Below the pieces are notes generated by a model. That model had not been told where the DNA came from. It ran no database searches and saw only the letters and a list, made by a program, of their open reading frames with translations. Both the position numbers and the translations under genes were made by a program. Positions 29,834 to 64,000 of a stretch of DNA of 64,000 bases are shown here, one piece after another. Numbering within the stretch: the stretch's first letter is position 1; each line of letters opens with the position of its first letter. Source of the stretch: Gadus chalcogrammus (Eukaryota; Chordata; Actinopteri; Gadiformes; Gadidae); contig NC_079414.1 in assembly GCF_026213295.1 (NCBI RefSeq), positions 21,636,313-21,700,312 of the forward strand, written 5' to 3'.

Positions 29834-30094
29834 CGGGAATCAGGCGGTGGAAACGTTTATCATCTGGCCTATGCCCCGCCCCACGGTAACCAGCTCTACG
29901 CCACTGTTGATAAAACAAGGAGCGCTAGCCCGCAGCGCTAGGAAACTACGCTACCCTCTGCTGCTCTCTATTGGAGAGAATTCTGACCAATCACATCCCT
30001 CCTATAGGAAAAATTATCTGTTGTAATGTTTCAGATATCTGGTATTTCGTGTGGGTGATTATGAGAGTCTTTCATCCATTAATATAATTTTCTG

Positions 30095-30100
30095 AATAAA
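30095..30100 (+). terminator. Ig gene 2 poly(A) signal
   Basis: AATAAA in sequence homologous to the Ig gene 1 signal at 26146. Confidence 0.65.
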
Positions 30101-30993
30101 ATGTTATTTTAAATCAATCAAGGAGACACTTGCTGGAATCATTCCATGTTCTATAACAGTAAAAAATATCACACCACTTGTGGTGACCTGGGTTGCTACG
30201 GTAACCAACTTACATGTTGCTGCGGTAACCAACTTATATTTTGCTACGGTAACCGACTGATATGTTGCTAGGGTAACCAACTAATATTTTGCTACGGTAA
30301 CCTACAAATATATTCCTGCAGCAACCTACTAAGATGTTGCTACGGAAACCAACTGACATGTTGCTAGGGTAACCAACTCATATGTTGCCATGGTAACCAA
30401 CAGTAAAAGAGGAGATAGAAGCGGTTCCGTTAGTCAGCGTTCAGAGCACACTCCATTTAATGACATTCAATGTCAACAGTTTGAACAATTCATATACAAA
30501 ACTGTACACATTAATATTCCTATTTACATATCTTAGATACATACCGGGGCCTGCGACGTGATTAGGAACAATTTAAAAGCACGCGTTGGCATTTTGAAAC
30601 AAGAAGAAACATTTATACTGACATAAGATTATCAAGATTCCCTCAACCCGATTGGCTAGAACCGAAGCTAAAATAGAACAACGTTGATCTGCGTAAGGGA
30701 CCTCACCTGGCCAGTCAGAAAGGCTTGGTGCAGTACTGTGTGTCCACCACTGGTGGTGCTGTCCCTGCAGTTAGACATCAGCTCTTTGATTACTGTGGGT
30801 TGTATTACCACCCGCTTAAACATTACTCATCAGTTCAATTATGGCGTTGTGAGTGCCAACATGTTTGACACATTGGACTGGGAACTAAAGCCCCACAATG
30901 ATTGGATAACAAACTACTGGGTGGGGGGGACTGACCCGCAAATCCCCCCGGAACCCGGACCTTTCTAATTGTTCTTGGTTCCCACGGCAACGG
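30101..30993. other. intergenic region between Ig gene 2 and the kif16b 3' end
   Basis: 30180-30410 is a minisatellite of about ten TTGCTACGGTAACCAACT-type units shared with unit 1. The rest, which should include the kif16b 3' UTR, shows no recognisable gene. A plus-strand reading frame at 30684-30968 has no family resemblance. Confidence 0.6.
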
Positions 30994-55292
<24,299 letters not shown>

Positions 55293-55950
55293 CGCACATC
55301 CCGGGTTGTCCGGACCTACAGAGACGTCCTGTTAACAGGAATAATTCCGGCAAAAACAACTCGAAAGAAACACATGAAGGAATAAGTGATGCCAAATGTC
55401 ATGAGGAAACATACCAAGATACTCCCCTCTCGGTTTAACCGGTTGAAGAAGGGAAGGTAACCTATGAAGCAGTGCAGACAGATCCCAGTGTCCCAGTACA
55501 GCGGTCAGCAGGTCCCTGTCGTACCGCTGCTGCTATCGGCTATCAGGCTGAGACCGGTAGCAGAGGAACAGAGAAACATCCAAGCGGGCCACGACGTCAG
55601 CTGAGCAGGTAGGAGGTACGGAACGTCAGAAAGGACAAAAACAACCACATTGTTTGCCTTAGTCTCGTGATTACAGTGATGTGATGTGCATGATGTGAAT
55701 CATTATTTGTTAAGGTAGTATGTTAGAGTTGCAGTAAGACTAAATACATATATTAATAACCCATGTATTGTATAATTCGTGTCACAGTCTCATCATGTTA
55801 AATTTAATACAAAGGCATATAGTGATTCTTTAAATTACTAATGCAATTCAAATCTTAAATTGCACTTACAGTTTTCCATTGAAGTATATGAATGATTAAA
55901 AGGAAAAAAAACAATCAGAAGTATACGGAAGAACCTTCCTTTCTAGGTCC
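55293..55950. promoter_or_regulatory. shared upstream region of divergent kif16b and snrpb2
   Basis: About 660 bases between the kif16b start codon and the likely snrpb2 leader exon, hence the probable bidirectional promoter. No core element is claimed. Confidence 0.5.
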
Positions 55951-56100
55951 ATGGGAAGAACAGCGAAAAAAATCAATGCGTGGCTACAGTGCAACTCCTT
56001 GGATTCACTGCAGGCGGCGGTAGCGGGGAAATGTTTAAGGAGGAACAGGCGCAAACGAGACCTGTTTCCTGTTTCCGGTTATACCGCAGTGCGTTCAAGA
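55951..56100 (+). promoter_or_regulatory. probable snrpb2 leader exon with upstream ORF
   Basis: A donor AAGAG-GTGAGT at 56100/56101 and the acceptor TGTCTCCAG before 56510 frame a plausible untranslated first exon. An ATG at 55951 opens about 50 codons that run through the exon and would overlap the junction, so translation of snrpb2 may meet an upstream start. The transcription start is unknown. Confidence 0.45.
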
Positions 56101-56518
56101 GGTGAGTTATTATTGTGTTATTTTATGAACTTCTTTGTGATACCTTCTTTATATTGCATTGTTATGGTAAGATTGATCGAGGCATTTTATATGATCCCGT
56201 TTATATGATCCACTTCTATTGGAACAAAATGTGATGTAATGAGAATTAAAAAGATAGAACTTAATGTGTGTCAAGTGAGCTAACCGCTGCTAGGCTAACA
56301 CTGAATGAATGGGCAACGCTACCTCTCCGTTGGTTTTTAATGGTTTCACTACTCTATACAGTTGCCCTTTTATTACATGTTTGACACGAAATGTTTCGGG
56401 TTTTATTATGTTATTCAAGAAGTTTAAATTTTAGGCTCGGATAGTCCAGAACTGGTCAGAATAAGTATTTCTATAGTACTGTACATGAATATGACTTTGT
56501 CTCCAGAGACCAGCCACC

Positions 56519-59006
<2,488 letters not shown>

Positions 59007-59201
59007 TTTCCTGTACCTCCCGCGGGAGAGAGAGGAGGGGGAGACTTTGGGAGGGGAGGGGGGGGGGGGTGCGAGAGAAGCTGAAAGGGTTCCTGGATTT
59101 CCGTTCAGATTTTTGTAAAAGTTGCGGATCGTCCTGGAGGTTTTTTTATTTTATTTGTATGGAGAGTCTTATTGTTGGACCATGAAAGGAGTTTGTTTTC
59201 T

Positions 59202-59207
59202 AATAAA
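59202..59207 (+). terminator. snrpb2 poly(A) signal
   Basis: AATAAA 196 bases after the stop. 59208-59613, between convergent snrpb2 and aplf, shows no further feature. Confidence 0.7.
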
Positions 59208-59613
59208 CTGTATTAAAAGACGTGCTGCCTCGTCTGTGGCCTGAGGGCAGGAGTTCCCCTGGGGATGATTGCCACCTTCAGTACCCTTTTACATGCACAG
59301 GGTAACCCGGTCACGCTAGTTACTATCCAGTTGAGGGATTAAGAGGGTCTGGGGGTGTTACTGCTGGAAGTCCTGGTGGGTCTAGCGGTGTTCATACTGG
59401 TCAGTTGACACCACTAGACCAACCAGATCTGGGGCCTAGGTTTGGTGTTTCTTTGACCAATCAAAATAACAACAAGACAACTGTTTCATTTAAATCTGTA
59501 ATTACAAATCAAACTAAGTATTCATAACAGGACAGCCACAAAAAAATATTCAGGAACCAGGAATAACTTCCTGCTCCTCAGGACGTCTTTTACAGGAACC
59601 GAACCAGGGATCA

Positions 59614-62600
59614 CTACTTGCTCCTCAGGGAGTCCTGGGAATTGTTTTTGAGCTCTTCCGTTCCGCTGTCATCGGACCCGGCCGGGACGTAGTCGGAGTC
59701 ATCGAAAGCCTCATCACTGCTGTCATTAATGAAGCTATCTTCATACTCGTCCTCGTCTTCATCGTCCCCAGCCTGAGTGCTGGGTGCGGTCCTCGTGCTC
59801 CTCGCTGCAGACAGACAGAAGGACCGGCAGGGAGACAGGCTTGACTTTGTTCTGAGGATTATTATGACCGTACATACAGGGAGCTCTGCGCCTGGTGTCT
59901 GTGTGCTGACGACGTACCTGCCCTCCTGGAGTGTTTGAATTCCTTACGGTGCAGCGGGTTTTTTCTGCCACACAAAAACACGGGGGAATCACATCAGGGC
60001 CTACGATGCACATTTCTACAGCACAGAGGTCCTACAGTAAAGCTTTGGTCCAACTTTACAGATGTCCTACAGTAAAGATTTGGTCAAACTTTACAGATGA
60101 CCAACAGTAAAGCTTTGGTCCAACTTTACAGATGTTTTACAGTAAAGCTTTGGTCCAACTTTACAGATGTCCTACAGTAAAGCCTTGGTCCAACTTTACA
60201 GATGTTTTACAGTAAAGCTTTGGTCCAACTTTACAGATGTCCTACACTAAAGCTTGGGTCCCACTTTACAGATGTCCTACAGTAAAGATTTGATCCTACA
60301 GGAAACTGGTGTGGTCCTACAGTAAAGCTTGGGTCCCACTTTACAGATGTCATACAGTAAAGATTTGATCCTACACTAAACTGGTGTGGTCTTACAGTAA
60401 AGCTTTGGTCCGACTTTACAGATGTCATACAGTACAGTAAAGATTTGATCCTACAGTTATAATTTGGTCCAACAGTACAGATGTGGTCTGAGTCTGACAG
60501 TATCTCTCTGTACTGATGTGGTCAGTGCGGTGTCATACCGATAACAGTCGATGCCGTAGGGACATTCGGGAAGGTCCACTTCCTCCTCAGGCTCCTCCTC
60601 TTCCTGTTGGTAGTCGTGGTCACCGGGGTGACAACACTCCTGAAAGTGCAGCGGGTTCTTCCTGAGAAAAACACATGAGGTCGGAGGTCAGGGCCACTTC
60701 ACAGCTTCCTGTGGATCTGGGAGGCGTGGCCCATTCCCATGACAACGCAGGCGGGAAACTGATCAGTGATTGACATTTAAAACATTTGAATGCAACCAGG
60801 GGTTTACCTGGCGGTGTAACGGGGATAATGTGTATCTAAAGCCGCGTTCATGGTCCTGGTGATAACGAGACGGCTCGCCAGCGACCGTTCATGTGAACTG
60901 CGTTCGGAAACTAAAAGTTCTTCACAGCATGGTTTTTTTATCTGTAAAAAACAGTCAGAACTAAAGAGAACTTGGTAGGATCAGTTTCAAGTTCGCACGC
61001 CTTTATTTCCTTGGAGCCTATCACCTACCATCCTTTTGCTATTCTTTATGAGGAGCACATACAGTATTGCCACTGTATGGAAGGCTATACTTGCCCTTAT
61101 CTAGAGCTGGTTTACCAGTACAACGTTTAAAACTGAGCAAAGACTCAGCAATTGACGGTTACGTCAATCAATAGTAAAGAATGTGATACGGTGGTTGATT
61201 CTTTTATATTGAGTAAAACTTTCATGTTCCTCCATTTTCACCCGTCACTAGTTAACAATACGTCACCAACTGGGCAACTCTGTTATCAAAATCTGGCCCC
61301 ATTGCCAAACGGAAGTAGAATCTTCAGAGCGTCATGAGGTGTCGTTCTCAAGAACTTTCCGACGTCACGAAAATTATTTCCATATTAAGTCCCAGGGATC
61401 TGAACGCGCCATGTTATTCAATCTGCTGGTGACGAAACGTGCTGACACACGGTTGCTAGGCGATAACAGGTGATGCAGCGAGGCCAGCTGGAGGCGGAGT
61501 CTCACCTGTAGCACTCCGCCCCGTATGGACAGCGGGGTCTGGCGCTCCGGGAGGGGGCGTGGCCAGACCCCGCCCCTCCAGGGGCCGTGGACTTCCCGTC
61601 TGGTCTGACGTCACTTCTCGAAGCACCTTCATCACTCAGCCTACCGCAGTCCTCCTCCCCCGGGCTGTTGCTATGGTGATGTAGGGGCAGGTCCTTGTCC
61701 GTCTGAGTGTTCTAGAAGAAAGTCAGACACGGTAACTATGGCGATTACAACAGGAAACTGTTCTAACGCTAAGCTACTCTTTCTCATTTGAATCAAAACT
61801 CTATTTCAAACAAATTAATGACACAGTTCTAATAAATATATATAGAATATTAATAATATAATGTTGATAGATAAACGTCATGCTCCTTTAAGACAAGGCT
61901 GTCCTGATTATAAAACACTGAGCTGGAGGTCACTGGGGTCACCCAACTGCATCGCCGCTCATCTTCCTCATCCGCTTCCTCCTGGGGGCTGAGCCCGAAG
62001 AGTCCTCATCTCCGGGGTCCTCCGAGCTGAAGCCGGCTTTGGGACGCTCAGCTCGGCCTCGTTTGGTCTTGTTTACTCTGGTCTCCTCCGAGCTGAGGCC
62101 CGCTCTGGTCTCCTCCGAGCTGAGGCCCGCTCTGGGCTCCTCCGAGCTGAGGCCCGCTCTGGTCTCCTCCGAGCTGAGGCCCGCTCTGGTCTCCTCCGAG
62201 CTGAGGCCCGTTCTGGTCTCCTCCGAGCTGAGGCCCGATCTGGGCAGCTCCGAGCTGAGGCCCGCTCTGGTCCCCTCCGAGCTGAGGCCCGCTCTGGTCT
62301 CCTCCGAGCTGAGGCCCGCTCGGGTCTCCACCGAGCTGAGGCCCGCTCTGGTCCCCTCCGAGCTGAGGCTCGCTCTGGGCAGCTCCGAGCTGAGGCCCGC
62401 TCTGGTCTCCTCCGAGCTGAGGCCCGCTCTGGTCTCCTCCGAGCTGAGGCCCGCTCTGGTCTCCTCCGAGCTGAGGCCCGCTCTGGGCCCTTCAGCTCGG
62501 CTTCGTTTTCTCTTGTTAGCGGCTGGAACTGGCTGCTTGCTGCCGGCTCCTGATTGGCCTGTCAAAAAGAGAGAGCCTACTTGTATCCATAGCAACACAC

Positions 62601-63942
62601 AAAGCAACATCCTGATGAGCTAAAACCAACCAACAGCAATACAATAAATTCTAATAACCAGTTATTATCACAAGACAAACCATTATAATAACCAGATTAC
62701 CAAAATACATTATAATAATTAGCCGTTATTATTAAGGTTAAGGTTAATTTTTAGAGCCGATGGGTTGAGGAGTTGGGTGTAGTTGGGAGTTAGGAGAGGC
62801 CCTATGCTTACCTTCCAGAGCAGCTCCAGCTGTCATCCAGGCAGGCAACACTCTCTTGGGTTTAGGAAGGAAGCACCGCCCACTCTGCTCCTATTGGCCC
62901 AATACAAACAACCTTCATTAAAGCTCCAGTGAGCCCAGTGTTTTCAGATTATTTATATATTATATAATGAAATTATATGATGACGCAAAGAGTACACTTC
63001 AGGGTATGAACCTTTTCTTGCTCGAAATTCAGTGTCAACCGCCTAGTGGGCGGGGCATCTTGTGTGGGTGTGACTTCCTGTGTGGGCGGGGCATCACCCT
63101 CTGGACTGTGTGCAGCAGGAGGAGGGGTTCTACCGGTCAGTGCAGGAGGTGCCTGCTCGTGGCTACATCCAAGAGGAAGCGTCTCTTCATGTGGAGGAGA
63201 ATCCCTCGCACCCGTGGGACCCTCATCTCCCTCCAGACCTCCGCTGGCACTGCGGCGACATCACAGAGGCCTCAGACAATGACATCACTCTCTGGGGCCT
63301 CCACACAAACATGACATCACACTCTTGGGGCCTCCCCACAAACATGACATCACACGCTTGGGGCCTCCACAGAAACATGACATCACACTCTTGGGGCCTC
63401 CACAGAAACATGACATCACACTCTTGGGGCCTCCACAGAAACATGACATCACACTCTTGGGGCCTCCACAGAAACATGACATCACACTCTTGGGGCCTCC
63501 AAAGAAACATGACATCACACTCTTGGGGCCTCCACAGAAACATGACATCACACTCTGGGGCCACAGACACAAACATGACCGATGACATCACAAAAAAGGA
63601 TACCAACACAGGAGAAGTAGGAGCAGCAGGAGGAGGTGCGGGGGAGGAGGAGACAAGGGGGAGGAAGTGAGGAGCGGGAGGTCGAGACGAGGAAGAGGTG
63701 GAGGGGAGGGGGAAGAGGTGAGGAGGAGGAGGAGGAGGAGGAAGAGTAGGAGCTGAGTCGGAGCAGGAGGAGTACCTGGGCGTGAGGGGTTCTCCCCCCA
63801 GGGCCTCCACCCTGTATATGAAGCTCCCGGGCATCAGGGAGAAGAGCTCCCCGTGACGCAGCGGGTGCCAGCGCTCTCTCTCCAGGGGCTGCGGGCGCTC
63901 CAGGGCGCCGCCCTGCAGGCTGAAGCAGGGGTTGACGTGGAC
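59614..63942 (-). CDS. aplf: aplf, aprataxin and PNKP-like DNA repair factor (partial, 5' end off window)
   Basis: Nuclear histone chaperone and end-joining scaffold that binds XRCC1/XRCC4 through FHA, poly(ADP-ribose) through PBZ fingers, and histones through an acidic tail. Exons join in phase: 63776-63942, 63012-63249, 62812-62884, 61948-62558, 61506-61711, 60539-60661, 59918-59964 and 59614-59804. The first holds the second half of the FHA domain (VHVNPCF, LRHGELFSLMPGSFIYRV). Then come PKPKRVLPAWM (human has RKRILPTWM), two PBZ fingers CPYGAECYRKNPLHFQECCH and CPYGIDCYRKNPLHRKEFKH, both intact C-x5-C-x6-H-x5-H and both split by an intron at the same Arg, and the acidic tail DEDEDEYEDSFINDSSDEA. 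Uncertain points: the donor at 61948 (GTTGGG, weak) and the acceptor of the 62812 exon (62884 or 62890). The middle exon carries a coding VNTR. Confidence 0.92.
60025..60475. repeat. ~37-base minisatellite in aplf intron
   Basis: About eleven copies of CTACAGTAAAGCTTTGGTCC then AACTTTACAGATGTC. Confidence 0.92.
60841..61410. mobile_element. MITE in aplf intron
   Basis: Ends GCCGCGTTCA and TGAACGCGCC form an imperfect inverted repeat. The interior matches 26831-27899. 570 bp, no coding. No clear target duplication. Confidence 0.7.
62075..62495 (-). repeat. aplf: in-frame 27-base coding VNTR in aplf
   Basis: About 16 copies encode the nine-residue unit RAGLSSEET, with variants ELP, EGT, EEP and VET. 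All copies are multiples of 27, so the frame is kept. It is flanked by basic NKRKRSRAEGP and KTKRGRAERPKAGFSSEDP, themselves worn units. Serine-rich SSEE is a plausible CK2-type site. Confidence 0.93.
63285..63565. repeat. 33-base minisatellite in aplf intron
   Basis: Nine copies of CTTGGGGCCTCCACAGAAAC then ATGACATCACACT. Because 33 is a multiple of three it stays open on both strands; the exon map places it in the intron before 63249. Confidence 0.93.
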
Positions 63943-64000
63943 CTGCACCCACATCACAATGGCAGAGAGACCACACGCTATTCATTAATCATAGGAGAAC

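Noticed and set aside
30684..30968. 94-codon plus-strand frame between Ig gene 2 and kif16b
   Set aside because: No family resemblance, and it sits where the kif16b 3' UTR should be.
63080..63670. Plus-strand frame repeating SWGLHRNMT and minus-strand CDVMFLWRPQE
   Set aside because: 33-base intronic minisatellite; aplf splicing from 63776 to 63249 skips it with correct phase.

Overview
This is vertebrate nuclear DNA, almost certainly from a teleost fish. Genes are split by short GT-AG introns, long CA/GT microsatellites and minisatellites occupy many introns, and the mobile elements are of fish type (hAT-, Harbinger- and piggyBac-like MITEs, a 5'-truncated LINE with a TTGCC tail, a SINE-like repeat). 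The density of dinucleotide repeats would fit a codfish-type genome, but that is a guess. There are no bacterial, CRISPR or plasmid features.

Seven conserved genes were assembled by joining exons across splice sites with matching reading phase, recognised from remembered family sequences: ero1b (minus, 5' exons only; the rest lies off the left edge), btbd3 (plus), esf1 (minus), ndufaf5 (plus), kif16b (minus, 26 exons plus a probable alternative last exon), snrpb2 (plus) and aplf (minus; its first part lies off the right edge). They form three head-to-head pairs: ero1b/btbd3, esf1/ndufaf5 and kif16b/snrpb2. BTBD3, ESF1, NDUFAF5, KIF16B and SNRPB2 all lie in one region of human chromosome 20p12, so this is an old syntenic block compacted to about 54 kb. 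ero1b and aplf are fish-specific neighbours of it.

Between ndufaf5 and kif16b are two young paralogous genes for single-V-domain immunoglobulin membrane receptors, absent from the human block as I know it. They arose by a direct tandem duplication. One unit runs from ndufaf5 exon 11 through Ig gene 1 to a fragment of a kif16b terminal exon (about 23.45-28.18 kb). The second runs from a dead copy of ndufaf5 exon 11 through Ig gene 2 to the intact kif16b 3' region (about 28.23-35.07 kb). Unit 1 has lost the kif16b PX exons and gained a piggyBac-like MITE with a LINE inside it, and another MITE with a Harbinger-like element inside it. Ig gene 2 has lost its distal cytoplasmic tail to a CGA-to-TGA stop.

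The most unusual signal is that many minisatellites are built from copies of a neighbouring exon-intron boundary. At about ten junctions in ero1b, esf1, ndufaf5 and kif16b, the real splice donor or acceptor, often with 5-35 bases of exon, is the first unit of a tandem array, so strings of decoy splice sites sit beside real ones. Several other real splice sites are set directly in (GT)n or (TC)n microsatellites.

Functions present are ER oxidative folding (ero1b), a BTB-PHR ubiquitin-ligase adaptor (btbd3), 18S rRNA processing (esf1), complex I assembly (ndufaf5), immune-type receptors, early-endosome transport (kif16b), U2 snRNP (snrpb2) and DNA break repair (aplf). They look like an inherited neighbourhood, not a pathway.
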